Part shown: piece after piece, positions 52,059-60,229 of the stretch | Numbering within the stretch: position 1 is the first letter of the stretch | Layout: each line of letters begins with the position of its first letter | NCBI RefSeq assembly: GCF_025961315.1 | Contig: NZ_JAOQNK010000001.1 | Location: 3,162,001 to 3,226,000, forward strand | Origin: Sphingobacterium kitahiroshimense | GTDB taxonomy: Bacteria; Bacteroidota; Bacteroidia; Sphingobacteriales; Sphingobacteriaceae | Reading direction: 5' to 3' | DNA: 64,000 nucleotides | Position numbers and translations under genes: made by a program | The notes under the pieces: model-generated | Database searches by the model: none | Seen by the model: the letters and a program-made list of their open reading frames with translations, nothing else | Told to the model about the DNA's origin: nothing

Positions 52059-53420
52059 TTATAAGCTTTTTATCCATTTAACTAAATCATTCAAGACTTC
52101 ACTATTCATGGTTTCACTAATATGCTCATACTCTGAAACAGCCCCAGTTGTCGATTTTTGAAATAAGTGATTCAATCCTTCATATTTCTTTAGAACTGTT
52201 TTTGGATTATATGGTAGATTATTCTTTAAACTTTTTAGATTTTGGTCAGCAGGAACCTGAACATCTAAATTCCCAAATGCGGCATAAACCGGCACTGTAA
52301 TTTTTTTAATAAAAGGAATGGGATCAATCCGCATGAAATATCTATAAGATGGCAACAAGAGTGTCTCTAATTCCAATTTACTCGATGAATTCAATTGTGC
52401 TGGATCTATTTTCATATTATCAAGAATCATTGCCATAGCCTCCATATGCGGCCTATTACTTTTAACAACCTCAAAATTCCTTTTATTAATCTCTTTGGCA
52501 TGTGATAATGCTAGTTCTGACATGCCTGCTACTTTACCAATGCGATATAGCTGTGATACCATTAGAGAGTCGATAGGAATGGCTGGACCTGCTAAAGAAA
52601 CAATAAAAGAAAGCGCCGGAAATTTTTGTCCAGCCAACAATTCTGCGATTAAACCACCCTCACTATGCCCGATAATACCAATTTTGCCGGGATCTACATT
52701 TGGTCTTTCCTTTAGAAAATCTATTGCTGCCATTGCGTCTTTACTGAAATTCTCAATTGAGGCATTTATAAAACTTCCTTTTGAAAGTCCGACCCCCCGA
52801 TCGTCGTAGCGAAGAACAACAATATTATTTTTTGTTAAAAAATCTGATAATATTCGAAAAGGTTCATGTCCCATTAATGTTTCATTGCGATCCTGGGGAC
52901 CGCTTCCTGTCACTAAAACTACTGCAGGGAATTTACCTTTTTGTCTAGGTGTGGTTAAGGTGCCACTTAATAGGACATCATCATATTTATTTCTAAAATT
53001 GACATCTACTGTATCGTATGAATAAGGAGGAAAAACACGTTGAGATCTTATTGTCTTGATATTATTAGGGGTTACCTTTATTTTCATAAGATCTAACTTG
53101 GCTCGAAATGTCCCTTGTTGAAACTCACCACCTATTAAATCATCCCGTTCCATTTTCCCGATATAACTAATTCCTCCTTCAATCAGTACTTCGATTCCGT
53201 TACCATTAACGTTTGCCTTCGCGGGAATGCCAAAGGCTCCCTGATCTGGACTATCCGCTGTTGCCTTCCATACACCATTTTCATGAGATAAATGAATTAT
53301 AAAAACCAAACTGGAATGTCCTACTTGCAAATTACCTTTCCAGTCCCCTACGAAAGTTTGGGAAAAAGCAGTTATTGTTATAAACAACAGGAGAAATGTA
53401 CCAACTATTTTTTTAATCAT
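52059..53420 (-). CDS. Exported alpha/beta hydrolase
   Basis: A 453-residue protein with a signal peptide (MIKKIVGTFLLLFITITAFSQ). Residues 22-120 form a small beta-domain (GDWKGNLQVGHSSLVFIIHL) seen before such hydrolases in Bacteroidota. The hydrolase domain has VLVTGSGPQDRNET, the oxyanion region, the nucleophile in GIIGHSEGGLIAEL near residue 250, the acid in FGNLDVQVPADQNL and the histidine in YEGLNHLFQ. Likely a periplasmic esterase or peptidase of the YqiA/'serine aminopeptidase' group; substrate unknown. Confidence 0.8.
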   Translation of the reverse strand: MIKKIVGTFLLLFITITAFSQTFVGDWKGNLQVGHSSLVFIIHLSHENGVWKATADSPDQGAFGIPAKANVNGNGIEVLIEGGISYIGKMERDDLIGGEFQQGTFRAKLDLMKIKVTPNNIKTIRSQRVFPPYSYDTVDVNFRNKYDDVLLSGTLTTPRQKGKFPAVVLVTGSGPQDRNETLMGHEPFRILSDFLTKNNIVVLRYDDRGVGLSKGSFINASIENFSKDAMAAIDFLKERPNVDPGKIGIIGHSEGGLIAELLAGQKFPALSFIVSLAGPAIPIDSLMVSQLYRIGKVAGMSELALSHAKEINKRNFEVVKSNRPHMEAMAMILDNMKIDPAQLNSSSKLELETLLLPSYRYFMRIDPIPFIKKITVPVYAAFGNLDVQVPADQNLKSLKNNLPYNPKTVLKKYEGLNHLFQKSTTGAVSEYEHISETMNSEVLNDLVKWIKSL

Positions 53421-53491
53421 TATATGTAATAAAAGAGAATAAAGAAGATAAAGCTTCCATTAACATTACAACAAGTACCAAAATCAAGCCA

Positions 53492-53996
53492 TTATAATTT
53501 TTTTCTATTTATAACAGTAAGAAATCCTTTAAATAAGTAAATAGAAGAAATAGATCAGCAAGCAAAGGCTGAGAATAACACCAAAAAAGGGATAATTCAA
53601 TCTGCTTTATCAACATTTTGGTTACCCAGTGGATTTACTACATTCTGGAAATTAAATCTACTATCGGGTTTAGCCATTTAGTTGTATTTAATAAAGCCAT
53701 AGCATAAATAACAGACCTTGCAACCAATACGGTTATTAGCATATCTATAAATCTCAGACTCGAATTCAATATTTTTCCAAGTAGAAATATAATGATTGAA
53801 AATAAAGATGTTGTTAAGATATTGTGATATAATAATTGTAAAAAGCTAGCCTCGTTGGATTTAAAACTCATCATCCCAGGAAAGGAATCTCCTAAAAACA
53901 AGCTACAAAAGTGCCGATTATAAATCAAATAAGACCAATAGATAAAAGTTTTGTCTCCGAAAGATTATCAAATGGATTTAAAAGTATTTTATTCAT
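53492..53996 (-). pseudogene. Multiply broken YIP1-like membrane protein gene
   Basis: From ATG at 53996 the protein reads MNKILLNPFDNLSETKLLSI and then meets TGA (53925-53927). A one-base deletion in a T5 run (53894-53898) shifts to the frame LGDSFPGMMSF..., which runs to LISRM at 53641. Another shift then restores NVVNPLGNQNVDKAD, followed by two more TGA codons where Trp would fit, and the frame ends FLTVINRKKL at 53492. Pieced together it is about 168 residues with several hydrophobic helices, like YIP1-type proteins. The start overlaps the upstream gene by 8 bases (ATGAATAA), as in a coupled operon. At least five lesions make it a true pseudogene. Confidence 0.7.
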
Positions 53997-54490
53997 AGTC
54001 CTTATTTAAAATTTCTTGATTAACCTTAGAAATGATCGTATTGAGTTCGCATTTCTTTTGGGTACCTATCAAAAGTCTAGACCCGCTTTTAAAGATCAAT
54101 TCCAACCCATGTGATCCTTTGGTATTATAGGCTTTACCTTTTCTTCCAATGCGATACCCCCCAACCTCCATAGTCGTATATAGGATTATAATCTTTTACA
54201 GAAACCTGTGCTACTTCTGACCAAGGAATAAATTTACTTTTCAATAGAAAGGGAAAGAAGTGAATCATGATTCCTTGAGAGTTTATTGTTGTTTTTAATT
54301 TAATGAACGAAAATATAATAATAATAACAGCAATAATCCAAAACCCAGGATTTACACTTAATTCTTTGAAATTACCATCTTTTATATCATTCCATTCATA
54401 ATTTAAAGTCGATAATAATAAAAAGACGATCAAAATCACCATCCACCAACTCCAAAAAGACTGTTTCTCTTTAAAAACCATACTAATCAT
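53989..54490 (-). pseudogene. PH-like membrane protein gene split by a frameshift in a G6 run
   Basis: Two overlapping frames make one protein. The first (from 54490; alternative ATG 54481) has two helices at about 15-30 and 48-65, then IPWSEVAQVSVKDYNPIYDY. It runs into GGWGVSHWKKR and stops. The second continues YRIGRKGKAYNTKGSHGLEL to VNQEILNKDYE. With five instead of six G at complement 54157-54162 the frame would be continuous (GGWGYRIGRKGK). Start and stop overlaps with both neighbours (ATGATTAG upstream, ATGAATAA downstream) show a coupled three-gene operon. A slippage switch, a sequencing error or fixed loss are all possible. Confidence 0.7.
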
Positions 54491-54758
54491 TATTTTTTAA
54501 ACCCAATAACTTATCAATAAGATCATCTAACTTATTTCTTACGGTAGGATAACTCTTGCCTAATTGACTTGCCATCTCTTTCAGACTTCCTGATTTTAAT
54601 AAAAACTCAAGTACAAAATCCTGTTCCTCAAGAGTTAATTGCGTCCAAATTGGCAACATAAATTTACCGCTAACCTCAGTATTGCATGAAGAACAAGTTA
54701 ATTTACTGACCTCTAATTTTGTATCACAGCTAGGGCATATGTTTGGAAATTTTTTCAT
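54483..54758 (-). CDS. DUF2089-family zinc-ribbon/HTH protein
   Basis: With the start at MKKFPNICPSCDTKLEV the protein has 91 residues. A zinc ribbon (CPSC and CSSC, about 8-27) is followed by LTLEEQDFVLEFLLKSGSLK and a helix-turn-helix (EMASQLGKSYPTVRNKLDDL). Proteins of this type look like small DNA-binding regulators with a sigma-like helical part. It heads the operon whose two following genes are broken. The longer frame to 54821 adds only a hydrophobic stretch and is probably not translated. Confidence 0.75.
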   Translation of the reverse strand: MKKFPNICPSCDTKLEVSKLTCSSCNTEVSGKFMLPIWTQLTLEEQDFVLEFLLKSGSLKEMASQLGKSYPTVRNKLDDLIDKLLGLKNND

Positions 54759-54870
54759 CTCTTCTATAAATATAAATATTATTAATAATAATATAAATTT
54801 TATAAAAGTATTATTAAACATAATTTAAAATATGAGCGATCAATAATTATTCGTAAAGTATATTAATAAT

Positions 54871-54878
54871 TATATTTG
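54871..54878 (+). promoter_or_regulatory. Bacteroidota -7 box for plsC
   Basis: TATATTTG, 25 bases before the ATG. Confidence 0.45.
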
Positions 54879-54903
54879 CTGTAAATAATTATTAGATTTA
54901 AAC

Positions 54904-55641
54904 ATGAAGAAGATTATTGGATTTATTCTGACACCCATTTTTTATTTCTTTTTTGCCTTGTGCCTTTTAGTTTTTCACCCTATACAATGGTTGAGCCTAA
55001 AGTTTGGCGGATATACAGCACATAAAAAGAGTGTCGATATTCTTAATTTCTTTCTCACCTATTGCAATATTTTGCTGTTTAATACGATATCTTTTACTGA
55101 TAATAAAAACATTCCAACCGGACAGCCCATTATTTTCGTTGCAAATCATCAAAGTACATTTGATATACCGGCTATGATCTATTTTCTGCGAAGATTTCAT
55201 GGAAAATTCATTTCAAAAATAGAACTAGCGAAGGGAATTCCAAGTATTTCCTTCAATTTGAAACATGGTGGGGCAGCAAATATTGACCGTAAGGACTCAA
55301 AACAGTCTATCGGTGAAATATTAAAACTTGCAAATAATATGAAGACCAAAAACTGGTCAGCTTTTATTTTCCCGGAAGGTACTCGCACTCGAGATGGTAA
55401 AATGAAGCCTTTTCATGTTGGCGGAATAGCTACATTATTAAAGAAAAATCCCGATGCACTAATTGTTCCTATCGCAATAAATGGTTCATATGAAATGACT
55501 AAAAATGGCTTATTTCCTCTTACACCCTTTGTCAAAATGAGCTGGGAAGTTTTAGATCCTATTGATAAAACTGATAAAACTTTGGAAGAAATAGTATTAG
55601 AAGCTGAACAGAAGATCCGTTTAAAAGTCAAAAATGGTTAG
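54904..55641 (+). CDS. plsC: 1-acyl-sn-glycerol-3-phosphate acyltransferase
   Basis: A 245-residue membrane acyltransferase making phosphatidic acid. Motif I is FVANHQSTFDIP, motif III is FIFPEGTRTRDGKMKPF, and VPIAINGSYE is motif IV. An N-terminal hydrophobic helix (about 5-28) anchors it. It converges with the glycosyltransferase gene with 1 base between the stop codons. PlsC is the most likely function; other lipid acyltransferases of this superfamily share the motifs. Confidence 0.87.
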   Translation: MKKIIGFILTPIFYFFFALCLLVFHPIQWLSLKFGGYTAHKKSVDILNFFLTYCNILLFNTISFTDNKNIPTGQPIIFVANHQSTFDIPAMIYFLRRFHGKFISKIELAKGIPSISFNLKHGGAANIDRKDSKQSIGEILKLANNMKTKNWSAFIFPEGTRTRDGKMKPFHVGGIATLLKKNPDALIVPIAINGSYEMTKNGLFPLTPFVKMSWEVLDPIDKTDKTLEEIVLEAEQKIRLKVKNG

Positions 55642-55642
55642 A

Positions 55643-56776
55643 TTATTTAACCTGCCGACCTTTCCAATCATATTTACCGATATTACCAAGTATACCAATA
55701 TACACGAGGTATATTATATGAAACGAGGAAAGAATTGGTAAATACCGCATTAACTCCTCTCTCTTAGAAAACTGAGTTAAGGGTTGAATAAATAGATATT
55801 CAACTATGATTTTAGCGATTAATACTACCAAAAAAGTAAAAAGATAGGAATAATGATAAAATAAACCTACGATAAGACAGGTAAGCATACAAAAGTTGAA
55901 TAACCAAATTGTGATTCCGAGTAACACAATTGCTTTATTTTTATATTTTGTACTCTTAGAAGCCCAACGCTTCCGCTGACTTATAAATGACCTAATTGTA
56001 GGCTTAGCATCGGTATAAACCACTGCATCTGTAGATTTACAGAATCCTATTTTATGTGGATATTTTGCAGCAACTTTATGCAAAAATAATTCATCATCAC
56101 CAGATGCTAATTCATCGATACCGGCAAATCCACCCATTTCATAAAAAATATCTTTTCGATATGCCAAATTTGCTCCGTTGCAAGTTGTCGGATTTTTATT
56201 ACCAATACCTGCTGCGCCTAAGCCTATTAAATATAAAAACTCAAGTGTTTGAAGTCTTTCAAAAAATGATTTCTCTTCTGAATACACTACAGGAGAAGAT
56301 AAAAGATATAAGTCTTGAGTTTCAAAATAGCTAATGATTGTCATTAACCAATTTTCACCCATCCTACAATCAGCGTCAGTTGTAACAATGATCTCTCCTG
56401 TACATAAATCAATAGCCTTCGCTATAGCAAGCTTTTTATATGAATTCAATTTATTGCTCTCATTCAACTGAATTAATTGTACTCCTCTGTGCGCGTAGGA
56501 CAATACAACATCACTTGTCCGATCAGTAGAATGGTCATCGATTACAATTAATTCAAACTGTTCAGGTGGAAATTTTTGATTAAGTACAGCATCAATAGTA
56601 CGTGCTATACCATTCTCTTCATTACGTGCGGCTATAATAATAGAAATACGTTTGACCGGTAAACAGTTCGATATTACAGTTGGTATTTCAAACCAACCTT
56701 TCCGCATATACAGAACCAGAGCGATATACACAATCGCCAATATTATCGTAATAAAACTAAGACTTAGAATCACCAA
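55643..56776 (-). CDS. Membrane glycosyltransferase, family 2
   Basis: A 377-residue GT2 enzyme. An N-terminal helix (about 3-24) precedes the GT-A domain: ISIIIAARNEENGIARTIDA, VIDDHSTDRTSDVV, the DxD in TTDADCRMGENW, and the SQRKRWASKS motif (QxxRW) that marks processive-type enzymes. Two or three C-terminal helices follow (about 290-365). It overlaps the flippase-like gene by 20 bases, so glycan or glycolipid synthesis and transport are probably coupled. Product unknown. Confidence 0.85.
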   Translation of the reverse strand: MVILSLSFITIILAIVYIALVLYMRKGWFEIPTVISNCLPVKRISIIIAARNEENGIARTIDAVLNQKFPPEQFELIVIDDHSTDRTSDVVLSYAHRGVQLIQLNESNKLNSYKKLAIAKAIDLCTGEIIVTTDADCRMGENWLMTIISYFETQDLYLLSSPVVYSEEKSFFERLQTLEFLYLIGLGAAGIGNKNPTTCNGANLAYRKDIFYEMGGFAGIDELASGDDELFLHKVAAKYPHKIGFCKSTDAVVYTDAKPTIRSFISQRKRWASKSTKYKNKAIVLLGITIWLFNFCMLTCLIVGLFYHYSYLFTFLVVLIAKIIVEYLFIQPLTQFSKREELMRYLPILSSFHIIYLVYIGILGNIGKYDWKGRQVK

Positions 56777-57734
56777 AAAAATTTATTTTCAAAACAAAAA
56801 TAGAACCTAAAACAGCTGGAAGTATCAAATTAACGAACCAAATACAAGAAACAATTGCCATCACGGCTAGTTCTTGATTTGTGATATAACTATAAAGATT
56901 ACCTGCAACAAAACTTCTTACACTAAAATCAAAAATATCCAATGTCGGTAATGCGGCCTGCACAAAGAAAAGAATAAATATCATCAAAATCATTGCCACG
57001 AATGGTAATTCTGGTAAAATGACCAACATTAAAATAATGTACTGAGAAGTAAAAATGATAAATCTTGCCAACGATATCAATATGACAACAAGCAATTCCT
57101 TAAAAGTATACTCTTCCAAAATAGAAAAGAAAGGTTTGATACGTTCTAGAAATTTAATTCGACCAACCAATAAATCAATCCAATGCACATTAAAATAAAG
57201 TACTAAAAAACCTGTCGCATACAATATTGCTAATAACCAAATTCCAAACTCTATAGAAACCGGAGTATCCATATAAGTACATGCAAACCAAGCAATACTT
57301 AAAGCACCAGCTATACTGGTTAATACAAGTTGTGCAAATAACCCAACTCCCATTGCTATAGCACCTTTTGCTCGATTTTCAGGTTTCAAAAACAAAACAC
57401 GACCTCCATATTCACCAATCCTATTTGGAGTAAAAATAGCCCATGTTAATCCACTAAATACCGATTGAAATGCACGTTCAAAAGATATTCTTTCAATTCT
57501 AATAGCCAAATATTGCCATTTTACAACTTCAAGCATCCAATTAACAAACATCAAGAACACGATTAAGCTAAATGTCAACCAGAAATAATGAGGATCTATA
57601 CCTGCGATTAATGTTTCAAACTTCAGAAGATTTTTAGGATCGGATAATTGTTGATAAATATACCATCCAGCAAAAGCTAGTACCGCAATTTTTATCAATA
57701 TCCCGCTATATTTTTTTTGAACCTTTGTTAGCAT
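56757..57734 (-). CDS. Flippase-like membrane protein (LPG synthase TM region)
   Basis: A 325-residue protein with about eight helices. FTPNRIGEYGGRVLFL (near 100) matches the conserved 'P...GE..r' region of the UPF0104 family, and FFVQAALPTLDIFDFSVRSF near 250 is the second hallmark. It probably moves a lipid-linked product, most likely that of the overlapping glycosyltransferase. It is only distantly similar to the paralogue at 47909, judging by the motifs. Confidence 0.78.
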   Translation of the reverse strand: MLTKVQKKYSGILIKIAVLAFAGWYIYQQLSDPKNLLKFETLIAGIDPHYFWLTFSLIVFLMFVNWMLEVVKWQYLAIRIERISFERAFQSVFSGLTWAIFTPNRIGEYGGRVLFLKPENRAKGAIAMGVGLFAQLVLTSIAGALSIAWFACTYMDTPVSIEFGIWLLAILYATGFLVLYFNVHWIDLLVGRIKFLERIKPFFSILEEYTFKELLVVILISLARFIIFTSQYIILMLVILPELPFVAMILMIFILFFVQAALPTLDIFDFSVRSFVAGNLYSYITNQELAVMAIVSCIWFVNLILPAVLGSIFVLKINFFGDSKS

Positions 57735-57857
57735 TTATCAATTTTGGACACAATGTTACTAAATATTAATCAAAGCTAAAGTTATTTTATGGCAATATTA
57801 GTATCCATTACATCTTCATTTTTGAATCGTTACGAAATAAAAAATGTAATATTGCAC

Positions 57858-58424
57858 ATGCAGAAGGAGAAAGCAAAAGAGAGAATTATTTTAGGTATTG
57901 ACCCCGGAACAGCTGTTCTAGGTTACGGAATCATACGTGAACAAGGAAACAATATCAGTCTCATTACTATGGGAGTCGTGAAAATGGGGCATCTTGATGA
58001 CCATGCTCTGAAACTCCAACGTATATTTAAAAAAACTACTGCTTTAATAGAGGAATATAAACCGGACAGTGTTGCATTAGAAGCTCCATTTTATGGAAAA
58101 AACATACAAGTAATGTTGAAACTAGGAAGAGCACAAGGTGTCGCTATGGCCGCCGCATTAAATTTTGATATTCCTATATTTGAATATGCTCCACGAAAAA
58201 TAAAGCAATCAGTAACTGGAAATGGAAATGCAACCAAAGAGCAAGTAGCAGGCATGCTCAAATCATTATTAAAATTTAATGAAAGCCCTGAATTTTTAGA
58301 CGCAACAGATGGATTAGCTGTTGCTGTTTGTCATTCCTTTCAAAAAAATGCGACCTCCGAAACTGGCAAAAGTTACAGTGGTTGGAGTGCATTTGTAAAA
58401 GATAATGAAAAAAGAATCAAGTAA
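57858..58424 (+). CDS. ruvC: Holliday junction endonuclease RuvC
   Basis: A 188-residue RNase-H-fold resolvase. Catalytic acids: Asp in RIILGIDPGTAVLGYGI, Glu in VALEAPFYGKNIQ, and the C-terminal Asp pair in ATDGLAVAVCH. The start MQKEKAKER gives the usual length; the frame open to 57789 would add 23 unneeded residues. The stop directly abuts the stop of the convergent gene at 58425, so there is no room for a terminator. Confidence 0.95.
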   Translation: MQKEKAKERIILGIDPGTAVLGYGIIREQGNNISLITMGVVKMGHLDDHALKLQRIFKKTTALIEEYKPDSVALEAPFYGKNIQVMLKLGRAQGVAMAAALNFDIPIFEYAPRKIKQSVTGNGNATKEQVAGMLKSLLKFNESPEFLDATDGLAVAVCHSFQKNATSETGKSYSGWSAFVKDNEKRIK

Positions 58425-59468
58425 TTATAGCTGTACTTGCCTTATAACATTTTTCACATTTAATTCAACAATATCAGTCATCGATTTACACTTCAAATAC
58501 TGTTCACTTGAATGAGAAATTGCATAAGCTTCACGCAATTGTTTTATATTTTCCTCTGTCGATAATTGTTGGGTTTTTGATGCGTCCCTAAGGTCAGCGA
58601 TCCGATGCCTTTCACTACGTACACGATGTACAATAGATGATCGCTCTTCTTGTTGATATTGAGAAACCGTTTTTTCTGTCAAATGTTCCATTGAAAGTTT
58701 CACATAAGGAAAGTTTTCTTTGAAAAATTGTGGCATGTACACTTTTGGATTGCCTTCATAAAATTGCTGGTCAAAATCAATAGCTCGAATTCTGAATTGA
58801 AAATCGTCAAAATCTGGAGTTATTTGTACGACGAAATTATAAGCGCGCATATCACCTAACAAAGTAATTATGCAACGTTCGTTAAATTTAACAAACTCCT
58901 TAGAAATACGTGTTAGATTATAATCTGGTGTATACATCCGTTGCTTGGCAAAAGTATCACCAGGGATTCCAACAATATGTTCCTCAACCAAAGTTTCATT
59001 ATCGACCATATAATTTACCTGATTTGGCGATAAGATTTCCTCCAATTCTAAGCCATAAATACGAGATGCATCAGCTTGCTTAATATAAAAATAATCATAA
59101 ACATCATTCAGTCGGTTTACAATACGAATTCGAAAAGGCCTTGTATTACCAAACGCACAATACTCAACACGATCAATATACTTATGTTGCACAATACGGG
59201 TATTACCCGATGCCTTTAATTTAGCATATATTACTTTCAAACCTTCATATAAATGATCAATCAGATATGGTGGATATAATGGCGTTTCCCAAAAAGTGTC
59301 GTTACCGTATTTATCCAATACAGGTATAGTTTCAGTAAAAGATAAAAGATCCTTATAAGTAATAGGAAGCTTTGCATCACGTTGATATAGTCTCAAGTAT
59401 TTATGTAATCCCTCTCCTACTGCAAAAATGGGTTTCTTCCTTGAAATTTTAACATCTTCTATTTCCAT
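58425..59468 (-). CDS. Conserved hypothetical protein with protein-kinase-like motifs
   Basis: A 347-residue protein starting MEIEDVKISRKKPIFAVGEG. In its middle TLLGDMRAYNFVVQI followed 15-20 residues later by RIRAIDFDQQF resembles the catalytic loop (D....N) and metal-binding DFD of kinase-fold proteins; DYFYIKQADAS could hold the ATP lysine. No glycine-rich loop is clear. The C-terminal 90 residues look helical and charged. No signal peptide. A kinase or pseudokinase fold is my inference; the family has no function I know. Confidence 0.55.
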   Translation of the reverse strand: MEIEDVKISRKKPIFAVGEGLHKYLRLYQRDAKLPITYKDLLSFTETIPVLDKYGNDTFWETPLYPPYLIDHLYEGLKVIYAKLKASGNTRIVQHKYIDRVEYCAFGNTRPFRIRIVNRLNDVYDYFYIKQADASRIYGLELEEILSPNQVNYMVDNETLVEEHIVGIPGDTFAKQRMYTPDYNLTRISKEFVKFNERCIITLLGDMRAYNFVVQITPDFDDFQFRIRAIDFDQQFYEGNPKVYMPQFFKENFPYVKLSMEHLTEKTVSQYQQEERSSIVHRVRSERHRIADLRDASKTQQLSTEENIKQLREAYAISHSSEQYLKCKSMTDIVELNVKNVIRQVQL

Positions 59469-59597
59469 AAATATCTTTTTAAAATCAAATGCCAATAGCA
59501 ATAAAAATCTATACAAAATTTGTTATTTAAATATCACATTAACAATATGTATATAAAATTTTTACTAAATTTACATAGATAAACCAACAAATCTTAG

Positions 59598-59605
59598 TAT
59601 TTTTG
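59598..59605 (+). promoter_or_regulatory. Possible -7 box for the Lrp/AsnC gene
   Basis: TATTTTTG, 84 bases before the ATG; no clear -33 element. Confidence 0.35.
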
Positions 59606-59688
59606 AAAAATTTAAAAATTTAATCCGATACGACTATTTGGTAATAAATTATCGGTTTGGGTTAACTTAATTAATAACAGCACTTTTA

Positions 59689-60162
59689 ATGGAAAACAAC
59701 TATTCTAATTACGATTTAGACAATCTTGATATTCAGATATTATCAATTTTGATGAATGATGCGTCTATTCCTTATACAGAAATAGCAAAAAAGTTAATTG
59801 TATCTGGTGGCACTATACATGTACGCATGAAAAAAATGGAAGAACTAGGTATTATTAAAGGATCCAACTTAATTATTAATCCTCAGAAAGTTGGTTTCGA
59901 TATCACTGCCTTCTTAGGGATTTACCTTGAAAAAGGATCTCAATACTCTGATGCTGTTGCTCAATTAAAAGAAATTAAAGAAGTCGTTGAATTACATTAC
60001 TGCACGGGACAATATAGTATTTTTGCAAAAATAATCTGTCGCGATACTGTACACCTGCGTAAAGTATTAAATGAAGATATACAATCTGTACAAGGAATTC
60101 AGCGTACTGAGACTATTATATCTCTTGAAGAGAGTATAAAAAGACAGATTAGTTTAGTCTAG
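59689..60162 (+). CDS. Lrp/AsnC-family transcription regulator
   Basis: A 157-residue regulator. The N-terminal helix-turn-helix is LDIQILSILMNDASIPYTEI followed by AKKLIVSGGTIHVRMKKMEE. The C-terminal RAM/AsnC ligand-binding domain (about 70-155) includes ITAFLGIYLEKGSQY and ELHYCTGQYSIFAKI. Such proteins sense amino acids. It is divergent in function but convergent in position with the arginine operon: its 3' end meets the end of argE across a 56-bp palindrome. Control of the nearby arginine or proline genes is possible but not shown. Confidence 0.88.
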   Translation: MENNYSNYDLDNLDIQILSILMNDASIPYTEIAKKLIVSGGTIHVRMKKMEELGIIKGSNLIINPQKVGFDITAFLGIYLEKGSQYSDAVAQLKEIKEVVELHYCTGQYSIFAKIICRDTVHLRKVLNEDIQSVQGIQRTETIISLEESIKRQISLV

Positions 60163-60173
60163 TCTAAATTATT

Positions 60174-60229
60174 AATCGTATAAACAAAAAAGCACAAAAT
60201 ATATTTTGTGCTTTTTTGTTTATACGATT
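60174..60229. terminator. Perfect 56-bp palindrome, bidirectional terminator
   Basis: 28-base arms meet without a loop at 60201/60202 and pair with no mismatch. Internal A6/T6 runs flank the GCAC/GTGC core on both strands. It includes the stop codon of argE (60220-60222) and lies 12 bases after the Lrp/AsnC gene. Confidence 0.9.

Noticed and set aside
53541..53681. Plus-strand frame reading IEEIDQQAKAENN..., ending near the hydrolase gene
   Set aside because: It is the antisense shadow of the 3' part of the YIP1-like pseudogene and has no start codon.
56056..56334. 92-codon plus-strand frame inside the glycosyltransferase gene
   Set aside because: Antisense shadow; low-complexity Leu/Ile/Gln composition and no promoter.
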